DNA from: Phycicoccus avicenniae_A
GTDB taxonomy: Bacteria > Actinomycetota > Actinomycetes > Actinomycetales > Dermatophilaceae
NCBI RefSeq assembly: GCF_050496545.1
Contig: NZ_JBNVZV010000004.1
Span: 193,177-257,176 of the forward strand
DNA: 64,000 nucleotides
Reading direction: 5' to 3'
The first letter of the stretch is position 1, and every line of letters begins with the position of its first letter. A program made the translations under genes and the position numbers. Below the pieces are notes generated by a model. That model had not been told where the DNA came from. It saw only the letters and a program-made list of their open reading frames with translations, and made no database searches. Positions 50,276-58,883 of the stretch are shown piece by piece.

Positions 50276-51488
50276 AGCCCCGATGATGCCCCAGCAGCGG
50301 CAGGCAGAGCACCCGGTCCCCCGGCCCGACCTCCGCGACCTCCTCCGGGACCATCGCGAGGGCGGTCGCGCCGGCCAGCGCGCCGAGCACGTGCGAGCCC
50401 TGACCGCCCGACGGCCGGACGGTCCCGTCCTCCTCGACGACGCGCGTCATCTCGGCCCGGCCGGGGGCGGTGGGCCACGCCGCACCGGCCACCGCCTCGA
50501 AGCGGCCGTCGGCGTCGGGGTCGGCCCCGGCCATCCGGCGCAGGGCGGGCAGGACGAAGACGTGGAAGGAGACGTAGGAGCTGACCGGGTTGCCCGGCAG
50601 CGTGACGACCGGCAGGCCGCTGGCGGCGACCCGGCCGCAGCCCTGCGGCATCCCGGGACGCATCGCGACCTTGGTGAACTCGACGCCACCGTCCGCGGTC
50701 AACACCTCCTTGACCGTGTCGTAGACGCCCATCGAGACCCCACCGGTCGTGATGACGAGGTCGGGGTCGCCGTCGGGCGCCGCGAGGAAGGCGCGCACGG
50801 TGTCGGCGTCGTCGCGCAGGTGCACCCCGGCCGCGACCTCGGCGCCGGCGGCCTCGACGAGCGCGCGCAGCATCAGGTGGTTGGAGTCGACGATCTGGCC
50901 GTGCTCGAGGACACCGCCGACGGGGACCAGCTCGTCGCCGGTGGAGACGACGGTGACGCGCGGCCGGCGGTGCACCACGAGCTCCGCGATGTTCGACGCG
51001 GCGGCCAGGGCGACGTGCCCCGGACCGACGCGCGTGCCGGCCGTCAGCACGACCGTGCCGGCGCGCACGTCCTCCCCGCGGTGGCGCAGGTGGCGGCCGA
51101 CCTCCGGCTCGAGGCGGACCGAGACCTCCTGCGCCCCACCGTCGGTCACCTCCACGGCGACCACGGCGTCGGCCCCCTCGGGCAGCGGCGCACCCGTCAT
51201 GATGCGCAGGGCGCGCCCGGGCGGGAGGACGTGGCGGGTGGTGTCCCCCGCGGCGACGTCGCCGTCGACGGGGAGGACGACGGGCGAGCCCTCGCCGGCC
51301 CCGACGAGGTCGGCGGCCCGTACGGCGTAGCCGTCCATCGCGGAGTTGTCGAAGCCCGGGAGGTCGACGGCCGCGACGGCGTCCTCGGCGAGGACGCGTC
51401 CCAGGGCGGCACCGACGGCGACGCGCTCGGCGGGCAGCGGGGCCACGAGCGACAGCACGGCGGAACGGTGCTCGGCGACGGTGCGCAT
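50268..51488 (-). CDS. moeA: Molybdopterin molybdotransferase MoeA / gephyrin-like Glp
   Basis: Inserts molybdate into adenylylated molybdopterin. A 406-residue protein with the MoeA order of domains: AVDLPGFDNSAMDGYAVRAA, PGRALRIMTGAPLPEGADAV, HLRHRGEDVRAG, VVSTGDELVPVGGVLEHGQI with DSN, ITTGGVSMGVYDTVKEVL and the PGNPVSSYVSFHVFVLPALR stretch, then a C-terminal barrel. In corynebacteria one MoeA paralogue at this locus (Glp) binds FtsZ; the neighbouring GLPR-like gene makes that role possible here. The start overlaps the galU stop (TGATG). Confidence 0.93.
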   Translation of the reverse strand: MRTVAEHRSAVLSLVAPLPAERVAVGAALGRVLAEDAVAAVDLPGFDNSAMDGYAVRAADLVGAGEGSPVVLPVDGDVAAGDTTRHVLPPGRALRIMTGAPLPEGADAVVAVEVTDGGAQEVSVRLEPEVGRHLRHRGEDVRAGTVVLTAGTRVGPGHVALAAASNIAELVVHRRPRVTVVSTGDELVPVGGVLEHGQIVDSNHLMLRALVEAAGAEVAAGVHLRDDADTVRAFLAAPDGDPDLVITTGGVSMGVYDTVKEVLTADGGVEFTKVAMRPGMPQGCGRVAASGLPVVTLPGNPVSSYVSFHVFVLPALRRMAGADPDADGRFEAVAGAAWPTAPGRAEMTRVVEEDGTVRPSGGQGSHVLGALAGATALAMVPEEVAEVGPGDRVLCLPLLGHHRGCG

Positions 51489-52870
51489 CAGGACTCCCCC
51501 TCGAGACGGGTGCCGTCGGGCACGGTGCGCGGCTCCCCGGTGAGGTGGACGTCGCCGACGCAGACGACACCCGAGCCGAAGGTGACGTCGGCCTCGACCC
51601 GCAGGCTCGTGCACTCGCGCAGGGACGGGGCCCCGTGCGGGAACCGGGCCTCGAAGCCGTCGAGCAGGCGGTACTCGGGGCCGAGGTCGACGAACGGCTC
51701 CGGACGGTCGGAGACGGCCTCGACCCGCCCGTCGTCGGTGACGCGGTACAGGTCGCTGCGGAGGAGCAGGAGCTCGTTGGTGGTCTTGACGGGCCGGAAC
51801 CGGCTGCGGCCCACGGCGATCGCCCTCGCTCCGTCGAAGAGCTCGACCGCGGCGCCCATCGCCGACTCGATCTGCACGACAGGAGTGGACTCGGGGTCGG
51901 TGGGGTCGACGGTCTTGCGGTTGACGATGATCGGCAGCCCGAGGACGCCGTCGGTCTCGTCGAGCCGGGCCGCGAGGACGTCGAGGTCGACCCAGAGGTT
52001 GTTCGTGTGGAACCACCGGTGCCGCTCGAGGTCCTGGAAGTGCTCCTCCTCGCCCGGCACGACCATCGCCGAGTCGCGCAGGACGAGCCGGCCGTCGGAG
52101 CGGCGGACGACGAGCTGGCCGCCCTTGCGGTCGTTGACGGTGCGGGCGCTGACCTCGGCGACGTACGGGATGCCCTCGGCCGCCATCCACGCCGGGACGG
52201 CGCCGTCGCAGGTGGCCCCGAGGTTGTCGGCGTTGGAGAGGAAGAGGTACCGGTACCCGCGGCGACGCAGGTCGTCGAGGAGGCCGGTGGTGCGCAGCGC
52301 CACGTAGACGTCGCCGTGGCCGGGCGGGCACCACTCGAGCTCGGGGTCCTCGGGGTGGTCGACGGGGAAGAGGTCGTCGGCGCGGAGCTTGGGCTCCTTG
52401 CTCTGGAGGAAGTCCAGCGGCAGGCCGTCGAGGGCCAGGCCGGGGTATCGGGCGAGGATCTCGAGGGATGCCTCGCGCGTGCGGAACGAGTTCATCAGGA
52501 GCAGCGGGACCTCGACGTCCTGCTGCGCCCGCAGCGCGAGGACCTGCTCGGCGATGACGTCGAGGAAGGTGCGCCCCTCGCGCACCTCGAGCGCCGACTT
52601 CGGGCCCTGCACCCCCATGCTCGTGCCGAGGCCGCCGTTGAGCTTGACGACCACCGTGCGGGCCAGCGCCTCGCGGACGGCATCGTCACCGGGGCGGACG
52701 TCGTCGAGGGAGGGCGGGTCGGTGAGCGGCTCGACGCTGTCCTCGGGGACCGTCCCCGTGACGTCGTCGGCCAGCTGCTCGTGGAAGTGGGCGAACACCC
52801 GGACGGCCAGCGGGTCGACGCCGGCCCCGAGCATCCGGTCCGTGGCCGCGCGCAGCGCGTCGCTCGTCAT
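51488..52870 (-). CDS. UTP--glucose-1-phosphate uridylyltransferase, eukaryotic UDPGP type
   Basis: Makes UDP-glucose for glycans and trehalose. The 460-residue enzyme belongs to the UDPGP (UGP2) family, not the short bacterial GalU family: VVKLNGGLGTSMGVQGPKSA is the nucleotide loop with the KLNGGLGTSMG signature, LLLMNSFRTREASLEIL, SNADNLGATCDGAVPAWMA (uridine and metal), and RFRPVKTTNELLLLRSDLY follow. It occupies the place of galU in the mycobacterial order. The ATG lies six bases after TAGGGT, which overlaps the -10 of the divergent gene. Confidence 0.92.
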   Translation of the reverse strand: MTSDALRAATDRMLGAGVDPLAVRVFAHFHEQLADDVTGTVPEDSVEPLTDPPSLDDVRPGDDAVREALARTVVVKLNGGLGTSMGVQGPKSALEVREGRTFLDVIAEQVLALRAQQDVEVPLLLMNSFRTREASLEILARYPGLALDGLPLDFLQSKEPKLRADDLFPVDHPEDPELEWCPPGHGDVYVALRTTGLLDDLRRRGYRYLFLSNADNLGATCDGAVPAWMAAEGIPYVAEVSARTVNDRKGGQLVVRRSDGRLVLRDSAMVVPGEEEHFQDLERHRWFHTNNLWVDLDVLAARLDETDGVLGLPIIVNRKTVDPTDPESTPVVQIESAMGAAVELFDGARAIAVGRSRFRPVKTTNELLLLRSDLYRVTDDGRVEAVSDRPEPFVDLGPEYRLLDGFEARFPHGAPSLRECTSLRVEADVTFGSGVVCVGDVHLTGEPRTVPDGTRLEGES

Positions 52871-52876
52871 GGCGTC

Positions 52877-52886
52877 ACCCTACGAT
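52877..52886. promoter_or_regulatory. Overlapping divergent -10 hexamers of the galU-type and 5-FCL genes
   Basis: TAGGGT on the minus strand (52882-52877) lies six bases from the ATG at 52870. TACGAT on the plus strand (52881-52886) lies seven bases from the GTG at 52894. The two hexamers share two base pairs, so polymerase can probably bind in only one direction at a time. Confidence 0.45.
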
Positions 52887-52893
52887 GCGGCGG

Positions 52894-53466
52894 GTGAGCC
52901 CCACCCCGAAGAGCCGGCGCCGCCGCGAGCTGCGCGCCCGGCGTCGTGAGATCGCCGCCGGACGGGACACCGAGGCCGACGGGCGGTCCCTCGCCGAGGG
53001 CGCCCTGGCCCTGGTCGGCCCGCTCGGGCCCGGCGCCACCGTCCTGTCCTACGAGTCGGTGCCCGGCGAGCCGCCGACCGGGCCGATGAACGCCGCCCTC
53101 GTCGGCGCGGGCGTGCGCGTGCTGGTGCCCGACACCCTGGACGACCTCGACCTCGACTGGCACGACGTCACCGACCCGGCGGCGGTGCGGCTGGGGCTGG
53201 ACGCCGTGGCGCTGGCCGACCTCGTCCTCTCCCCCGGGCTGGCCGTCGACCGCACCGGCACCCGGCTCGGCCAGGGCGGCGGCTGCTACGACAAGGCGCT
53301 GCCGCGGCGCCGGGCGGGGGTGCGGGTCGTGACGCTGCTCCATCCCGGCGAGCTCGTCCCGGACGGCGAGGAGCCGCTGCCGCGCGAGTCCTTCGACCAG
53401 CCGGTCGATGCCGTGCTCACCGCCGACGGCCTGACCGACCTGCGGCCACCGAGCGACAAGAACTGA
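52894..53466 (+). CDS. 5-formyltetrahydrofolate cyclo-ligase
   Basis: Converts 5-formyl-THF to methenyl-THF with ATP. The 190-residue protein has SRRRRELRARRREIA at the start, LSYESVPGEPPTGPMN, and the family signature LVLSPGLAVDRTGTRLGQGG followed by GCYDKALPR (G-x-G-x-G-Y/C-D). The GTG at 52894 is preferred as it lies seven bases after TACGAT; an ATG three codons upstream overlaps that hexamer. The last codons (DKN-stop) lie inside an intergenic repeat copy, so the original C-terminus may have been changed by repeat insertion. Confidence 0.9.
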   Translation: MSPTPKSRRRRELRARRREIAAGRDTEADGRSLAEGALALVGPLGPGATVLSYESVPGEPPTGPMNAALVGAGVRVLVPDTLDDLDLDWHDVTDPAAVRLGLDAVALADLVLSPGLAVDRTGTRLGQGGGCYDKALPRRRAGVRVVTLLHPGELVPDGEEPLPRESFDQPVDAVLTADGLTDLRPPSDKN

Positions 53467-53544
53467 CACATTCGTCGATTGATGGACGCTCCCGACGACC
53501 CGCCGAACGACAAGAACTGACACATTCGTCGATTGATGGACGCT
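53454..53544. repeat. Two direct copies of a 37-bp GACACATTCG-type repeat
   Basis: Bases 53454-53490 recur exactly at 53508-53544 (54-bp period). The shared core AACTGACACATTCGTCGATT resembles the hairpin repeats at 5947-6032 and 13521-13554. The first copy overlaps the stop of the 5-FCL gene. These copies have no strong internal stem. They lie between convergent genes. Confidence 0.85.
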
Positions 53545-53576
53545 TTCTGCCCCCGGCGGGCGGACAGGACCTCGGG

Positions 53577-56252
53577 TCAGCCGGTGCCGGAGGCCGGGTC
53601 GGGGCGCAGCGTCATCACCTGGGGGTCGGTGGCGTCGACGGCGCGCGCGGTGAACGGCCAGGGCCGCTGCCGCCCGGCGACCCAGTCCGACACCTGGTCG
53701 GCGTAGTGGTCGTCGGTGGCGTGGCCGCTGACACCGGTCTGGTTGACCCACGTCGAGCGGTCGAGGTCGGAGAGGTCGACGACCATCCGCATCGACGGGC
53801 CCCAGGAGACCGAGTAGCCCTCGCTGGCGTCCCAGCCGTTGGCGTTGACGATGGCCGAGCCACCGGGCAGGTCGTACGGCCCCTCGTTGAACAGCCACCG
53901 GACCGGCCCGGGCACGGAGTCGCCGCCGAGGACCTTGTGCTCCAGCGTGATGCGGTGCAGCTGGCCCCAGTCCCACTGCCCGGGGTCCTTGCCGAGCTCG
54001 CGGGTCAGCTCGAGGCGGGCCTGGACGAGCGCCTGCCGCAGGATCTCGTCGCGGCCCTCCGTGACGTTGGGCGTCAGCTTGTCGTCCCACCACTCGCTCT
54101 GCGGCTGCTTCAGCAGCTGCTGCACCGCGGCCCGCCACCGGTCGCCACCGTCGGACTTCATGTCGGCAGGGAGCTCGTCGTCGAAGAGCAGCTCGCACAG
54201 GTTGCGCCAGACCGCGTTGTAGTAGGCGGCCGCAGCCGAGGCCCTGGAGTCCGAGGCCGGCGTCGTGTGGTCCCAGCCACGGAGCAGGTCGCGGGCCTCC
54301 TCGGTGAAGTCGAGCAGGTCCTGCTGGTCCGCCTCGCCGGACGGCCCCTCGAGCGGCACCGTGAGCAGGGCGGGCACGAGCACCTGGGCGAAGAGGTCCT
54401 TGTCGTCCATCTGCACCGAGGCCATGTCGGCCGGGGTGGCCTCCTGCAGCCGCTCGAGGCGCTGCGCGATGCGGGTGGAGCGCCAGCCGTAGTCCCACTC
54501 GGTCGTGAGGAACGGCGTGCGGCTCGTGCTCACCTGCTGGTTGGCGGCGACGATGGTGCCGTCCGGCGGGTCGAGGACCGACGGCATGTCCGCGAAGTCG
54601 ACGTAGCCGGTCCAGTCGTAGTACGAGTCCCACCCGGGCGCCGGCCAGTAGCCGGGAACGCTGCGCGGGATGGCCGCACGCCGGATCGGGATCTGCCCCG
54701 GCGCCTGGTAGCCGATGTGGCCCTCGCGGTCGGCGTAGACGAGGTTCTGCGCCGGCACCGCGAACGAGCGCGCGGCCTCGCGGAACTCGTCGAAGTCGCT
54801 CGCCTTGTTGAACCCGATGATGGCGTCGGCGGTGCGGCTCGGGACGAGACCGGTCCAGGCGAGCGAGACGGCGTAGTCCTGGGTCTCGTCGCCCTCCTCC
54901 TCGGTGGGCGCCCGGGCCCCGGCCTCGCGCGCCGAGGACAGCACATCGGACATGATCGGGCCGTGCTCGGTGGCGCGCACCGTGATCCGCTGGTCGGCGC
55001 CCCCGGCGACCTTGATGGTCTCCTCGCGCGTCGTCATCGGCTGCCACTCCCCGTCGCGCAGGTAGGTCTGGCCGACGACGCGCTCGAGGTAGAAGTCGGA
55101 GACGTCGGGGCCGAGGTTGGTGAAGCCCCAGGCGATGTGGTCGTTGTGGCCGATGATGACGCCCGGCACGCCGGCGAAGGAGAACCCCGAGACGTCGAGG
55201 GGGCACTGGGCGCTCACCGTGCGGCAGTGCAGGCTGTTCTGGATCCAGATACCGGGCTGCCCCACCCCGAGGTGCGGGTCGTTGGCGAGCAGCGGCTTGC
55301 CGGAGGCGGTGTGGTCGCCGGAGACCACCCACGAGTTCGAGCCCACGCCGTCGCCCCGCCCGACGAGCTGCGGGATGCTCGCGAGCGCCCGCTCGACCAA
55401 GGCGTAGGCGTCCTTGGCCCCGGGCGTCGTCGTCGCGGCCACGACGTCGGGGTCGCCGGAGGTCAGCCCGCTCGGCACGGCGGAGGAGCTGGAGGTCGTC
55501 GGTGCCGGCTCGTCCCCGCGACCGGCGGAGGCGGTGGCGGAGGACCACTCGGTGTCGGAGAGGATCGGCGGGTGCGCCGCCGAGTCGTAGGCGGGGTAGA
55601 TCGCGGCGATCTGGGCGCGCGAGAGCCGTCCGCTCAGCCGGGCGCGCGCGAGCTCGTCGTCGTAGTCGCCGCGCAGGTCCCAGGCCATGGCCTTGAGCCA
55701 GGACAGGCTGTCGACCGGCGTCCACTCCTCGATGTCGCCGAGCGGCAGCTGCAGACCGAGGACCGTGTACTCGGCCGACACCTCGCCCGGGGAGCGGCCG
55801 CGCAGGTACCGGTTGACCCCGTCGGCGTAGGCCTGGAGCAGCTGGCGGGTCTCGGGCTCGAGGGTCGGCAGCTCCTCCTCCGCGACGCGCCGCCAGCCCA
55901 TCGTCCGGACGACCTTGTCGGTCTCGACGCCCGCGCTGCCGACCAGCTCGGAGAGCCGCCCGGCCGTGATGTGGCGGCGCAGGTCCATCTCGAAGAACCG
56001 CTCCTGCGCGTGGACGTAGCCCTGCGCGCGGGCGAGGTCGGTGACCGAGTCGCCGTAGATGTGCGGGATGCCGCTGCCGTCGCGCTTGACGGTGACGGCG
56101 GCCGACAGCCCGGGCAGGGTGGCCTCGCCGTCACGGGTCGGGAGCGAGCTGCGGACGGCGGTCACGACCACCACCCCGGCGACGATCGCCGCGACCACCA
56201 CGACCGCCACGAGTCCCAGGAGGATGCGGCGGGCGACGACGAGACGACTCAC
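53577..56252 (-). CDS. Penicillin acylase family (Ntn-hydrolase) protein
   Basis: An 891-residue exported acylase precursor. Residues 8-32 form one hydrophobic segment (LLGLVAVVVVAAIVAGVVVV), probably an uncleaved anchor or signal. The alpha chain has HIYGDSVTDLARAQGYVHAQ and RFFEMDLRRH, and the cleavage and nucleophile site is GVGSNSWVVSG, with Ser305 as the expected new N-terminus of the beta chain. GYQAPGQIPIR and VAANQQVS are further family blocks. Such enzymes cleave amides of beta-lactams or acyl-homoserine lactones; this substrate is unknown. The GTG start lies six bases from TAGTCT. Confidence 0.9.
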   Translation of the reverse strand: MSRLVVARRILLGLVAVVVVAAIVAGVVVVTAVRSSLPTRDGEATLPGLSAAVTVKRDGSGIPHIYGDSVTDLARAQGYVHAQERFFEMDLRRHITAGRLSELVGSAGVETDKVVRTMGWRRVAEEELPTLEPETRQLLQAYADGVNRYLRGRSPGEVSAEYTVLGLQLPLGDIEEWTPVDSLSWLKAMAWDLRGDYDDELARARLSGRLSRAQIAAIYPAYDSAAHPPILSDTEWSSATASAGRGDEPAPTTSSSSAVPSGLTSGDPDVVAATTTPGAKDAYALVERALASIPQLVGRGDGVGSNSWVVSGDHTASGKPLLANDPHLGVGQPGIWIQNSLHCRTVSAQCPLDVSGFSFAGVPGVIIGHNDHIAWGFTNLGPDVSDFYLERVVGQTYLRDGEWQPMTTREETIKVAGGADQRITVRATEHGPIMSDVLSSAREAGARAPTEEEGDETQDYAVSLAWTGLVPSRTADAIIGFNKASDFDEFREAARSFAVPAQNLVYADREGHIGYQAPGQIPIRRAAIPRSVPGYWPAPGWDSYYDWTGYVDFADMPSVLDPPDGTIVAANQQVSTSRTPFLTTEWDYGWRSTRIAQRLERLQEATPADMASVQMDDKDLFAQVLVPALLTVPLEGPSGEADQQDLLDFTEEARDLLRGWDHTTPASDSRASAAAAYYNAVWRNLCELLFDDELPADMKSDGGDRWRAAVQQLLKQPQSEWWDDKLTPNVTEGRDEILRQALVQARLELTRELGKDPGQWDWGQLHRITLEHKVLGGDSVPGPVRWLFNEGPYDLPGGSAIVNANGWDASEGYSVSWGPSMRMVVDLSDLDRSTWVNQTGVSGHATDDHYADQVSDWVAGRQRPWPFTARAVDATDPQVMTLRPDPASGTG

Positions 56253-56258
56253 CCTGCG

Positions 56259-56264
56259 AGACTA
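56259..56264 (-). promoter_or_regulatory. -10 hexamer of the acylase gene (TAGTCT)
   Basis: On the minus strand TAGTCT is followed by six bases and the GTG at 56252. Confidence 0.4.
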
Positions 56265-56299
56265 GGACACCACCCCCCACGAGACGAGGACGGTCCCCG

Positions 56300-57883
56300 G
56301 TGACACTCCCCTGGGCGATGCCGGCCGCCCATGGCGGGCTGCCTGCTCTGGTCGGCGCCGACACCGGTGCGTCGGCGGGCTTCTCGCTCGACGACCTCAC
56401 CTCCGCCCTGCTCCTCGGGAGCATCGTGCTCGTCGTGGCCGTCGCCGCCGTCCGGCTCTCGGTGCGCTCGGGGCTGCCGTCGCTGCTCATCTACCTCGGC
56501 ATCGGGCTGCTGCTCGGCGAGAGCGGGCCGCTGGGCATCCAGTTCGACTCCGCGGCCCTGACCCAGGTCCTGGGGTACGCAGCGCTCGTGCTGATCCTCG
56601 TCGAGGGCGGCATCACCACGCAGTGGTCGGGCATCCGGCGCTCGGTCGCCCCGGCCGCCGTGCTCGCGACCGTCGGTGTGGCGGTGAGCGTCGTCGTCGT
56701 CGCGGTCGTCGCCCGCCTCGTCCTCGGCTGGTCCTGGGAGGTCTCGCTCCTCATCGGCGCGGTCGTCGCCTCCACCGACGCCGCCGCCGTCTTCTCGGTG
56801 CTGCGCCGGGTCCCGCTGCCGCGCAGCATCTCGGGGATGCTCGAGGCCGAGTCCGGCTTCAACGACGCGCCGGTCGTCCTCCTCGTCACGGCGCTCGCGG
56901 CGCAGCTGGCGCCCGACGGCGAGCCGGAGCCGGTCTGGCAGATCCTCGTCGTGGCCGCGGCCGAGCTGGCGGGTGGCGCGATCGTCGGGCTCGCGGTCGG
57001 CTGGCTCGGGGCGCGGCTGCTGCGCCTGGTCGCCACGACGTCCTCGGCGCTGTTCGCCATCGGCGTGCTGTCGGTGGCGGTGCTCGCCTACGCGGCCGCC
57101 GACACCGTGCACACCTCGGGGTTCATCGCCTGCTACCTCGCCGCCCTGGTGCTGGGCAACCTCCGGCTGCCGCACCGGCCGGCCGTGGTCGGCTTCGCGA
57201 CGGCCATCGGCTGGCTCGCGCAGATCGGGCTGTTCGTCCTGCTCGGGCTGCTCGCCTCCCCCGGCGGGTTCGGCGCGCAGATCGTGCCGGCGCTCGTCGT
57301 CGGCGCGGCCGTGCTCGTGCTCGGCCGGCCGCTGTCGGTCATCGCCTCGTGCCTGCCGTTCGGCATCCCGTGGCGCACGCAGGCCTTCCTGTCGTGGGCC
57401 GGGCTGCGCGGCGCCGTCCCCGTCGTCCTCGCGACCGTCCCGGTGACGGCCGGGACACCCGGCGTGGAGTGGATGTTCGACCTCGTCTTCGTGCTCGTCG
57501 TCGTGTTCACCCTCATCCAGGCCCCCACCCTGCCGTGGGTGGCGCAGCGGCTGGGCCTGGTCACCGCGAGCCACTCCGTCGACCTCGGGGTGGAGGCGAC
57601 CCCGCTCACCGACCTCGGCGCGGAGATGCTCGAGGTCGACGTCGGCGCCGAGTCGCGCATCGGTGGCGTGCGCGTCTTCGAGCTCCGGCTGCCCAAGGGC
57701 GCGAACATCGCCCTCGTCGTGCGCGACGGCGGCTCGTTCGTGCCGCGCGACTCCGAGGTGCTGCGGCACGGCGACCAGCTGCTCGTCGTGACGACCTCCG
57801 CGGTGCGCTCGGCCGTCGAGCGGCGGCTCTTCGAGGTCAGCCGCGGCGGCCGGCTCGCCGACTGGTCCGACGGCCCCGGCTGA
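56300..57883 (+). CDS. K+/H+ antiporter, CPA1/NhaP2 type
   Basis: A 527-residue cation:proton antiporter. About twelve hydrophobic helices cover residues 28-400. GAVVASTDAAAVFSVLR and LEAESGFNDAPVVLL carry the conserved STD and ND residues of the ion site. LSWAGLRGAVPVVLATVP is a CPA1 hallmark. The last 120 residues form a soluble TrkA_C (RCK_C) domain (RIGGVRVFELRLPKGANIAL, DQLLVVTTS), as in NhaP2/CvrA proteins that expel K+ during osmotic change. GTG at 56300 is taken; an ATG six codons later is possible. Confidence 0.92.
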   Translation: MTLPWAMPAAHGGLPALVGADTGASAGFSLDDLTSALLLGSIVLVVAVAAVRLSVRSGLPSLLIYLGIGLLLGESGPLGIQFDSAALTQVLGYAALVLILVEGGITTQWSGIRRSVAPAAVLATVGVAVSVVVVAVVARLVLGWSWEVSLLIGAVVASTDAAAVFSVLRRVPLPRSISGMLEAESGFNDAPVVLLVTALAAQLAPDGEPEPVWQILVVAAAELAGGAIVGLAVGWLGARLLRLVATTSSALFAIGVLSVAVLAYAAADTVHTSGFIACYLAALVLGNLRLPHRPAVVGFATAIGWLAQIGLFVLLGLLASPGGFGAQIVPALVVGAAVLVLGRPLSVIASCLPFGIPWRTQAFLSWAGLRGAVPVVLATVPVTAGTPGVEWMFDLVFVLVVVFTLIQAPTLPWVAQRLGLVTASHSVDLGVEATPLTDLGAEMLEVDVGAESRIGGVRVFELRLPKGANIALVVRDGGSFVPRDSEVLRHGDQLLVVTTSAVRSAVERRLFEVSRGGRLADWSDGPG

Positions 57884-57921
57884 GCGAGCCCGGAGCACCC
57901 TGAGCGACCCCGGGCCGGCTC

Positions 57922-57944
57922 AGGGTCGGGTCAGGCCCGACCCT
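57922..57944 (+). terminator. 9-bp hairpin after the antiporter gene
   Basis: AGGGTCGGG (57922-57930), five bases, then CCCGACCCT (57936-57944). It is 38 bases past the antiporter stop and 39 before the ABC start. Confidence 0.6.
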
Positions 57945-57983
57945 CATGGCGGGTGGGCCGGCCGCGCCGGGAGAGTGCTCGTC

Positions 57984-58883
57984 ATGATCTCCGTCGACCA
58001 CCTCACGAAGCGCTACGGCGGCTTCACCGCCCTCGACGACGTGTCCTTCCAGGCACGTCCCGGCCGGGTCGCCGGCTTCCTCGGCCCCAACGGCGCCGGA
58101 AAGACCACCGCGATGCGCGTCGTCGCGGGCCTCACCCCGGCGAGCGGCGGCACCGCGACCGTCCTCGGCCGCCCCTACGCCGCGCTGCCCACGCCGGGCC
58201 GCCACGTCGGGCTGCTGCTCGACGCCTCCGCGCAGCACGCCGGGCGCACCGGCCGCGAGGTGCTCACGCTCGGCGCCATCCTCAACGGCGTCGACCGCCG
58301 CCGGGTGGACGAGATGGTCGAGCTCGTCGGCCTGACCTCGAAGGAGGCGAACCGCCGGGTCCGCAACTACTCCCTCGGGATGCGCCAGCGGCTCGGCATC
58401 GCCCACGCCCTGCTGGCCGACCCCGAGGTGCTCATCCTCGACGAGCCGGCCAACGGCCTCGACCCGGCCGGCATCCGCTGGATGCGCGACCTGCTGCGCG
58501 GGTTCGCCGCGCGCGGCGGCACGGTGCTGCTCAGCTCGCACCTGCTGAACGAGATCGAGCGGGTCGCCGACGACATCGTGGTGATCGGGAACGGCCGCGT
58601 CGTGGCGCAGGGCACCACCGAGGAGCTGCTCGCGGGCTCGGGCACCGTCGTCCGCTCCACCGACGACGCCGCGCTGGCGCGGGCGCTGGAGTCCCGGGAC
58701 GTCGCGGTGAGCCCGGTCGCGACCGGCGGGATGCTCGCCGAGACCGACCCCGACACCGTCGGGCGGGTCGCCCTCGAGGTCGGCGTCGCGCTGCGCGAGC
58801 TGCGCGGCGGCGACGAGCGCGGCCTCGAGGAGATGTTCTTCGACCTCACGGCCACCTCGGCCCGCGAGGAGGTGGCGGCATGA
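57984..58883 (+). CDS. ABC exporter ATP-binding protein
   Basis: A 299-residue ABC ATPase of the drug/antibiotic (DrrA-like) export type. Walker A is GPNGAGKTTAM (near residue 38), the signature is NYSLGMRQRLGIAHAL, Walker B VLILDEPANGLDP, followed by the switch histidine in LLSSHLLNEIE. The C-terminal third (from 210) is the usual dimer-type extension, GTVVRSTDDAALARALESRD. It shares ATGA with the permease gene, so the two form a coupled transporter. The ATG at 57984 follows GGGAGAG. The substrate is unknown. Confidence 0.92.
   Translation: MISVDHLTKRYGGFTALDDVSFQARPGRVAGFLGPNGAGKTTAMRVVAGLTPASGGTATVLGRPYAALPTPGRHVGLLLDASAQHAGRTGREVLTLGAILNGVDRRRVDEMVELVGLTSKEANRRVRNYSLGMRQRLGIAHALLADPEVLILDEPANGLDPAGIRWMRDLLRGFAARGGTVLLSSHLLNEIERVADDIVVIGNGRVVAQGTTEELLAGSGTVVRSTDDAALARALESRDVAVSPVATGGMLAETDPDTVGRVALEVGVALRELRGGDERGLEEMFFDLTATSAREEVAA

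Noticed and set aside
53454..53544. Start of a CRISPR-like array from the two 37-bp repeats
   Set aside because: Only two copies exist, the spacer is 17 bases, and related copies lie far away in other gaps; a dispersed repeat family explains it better.
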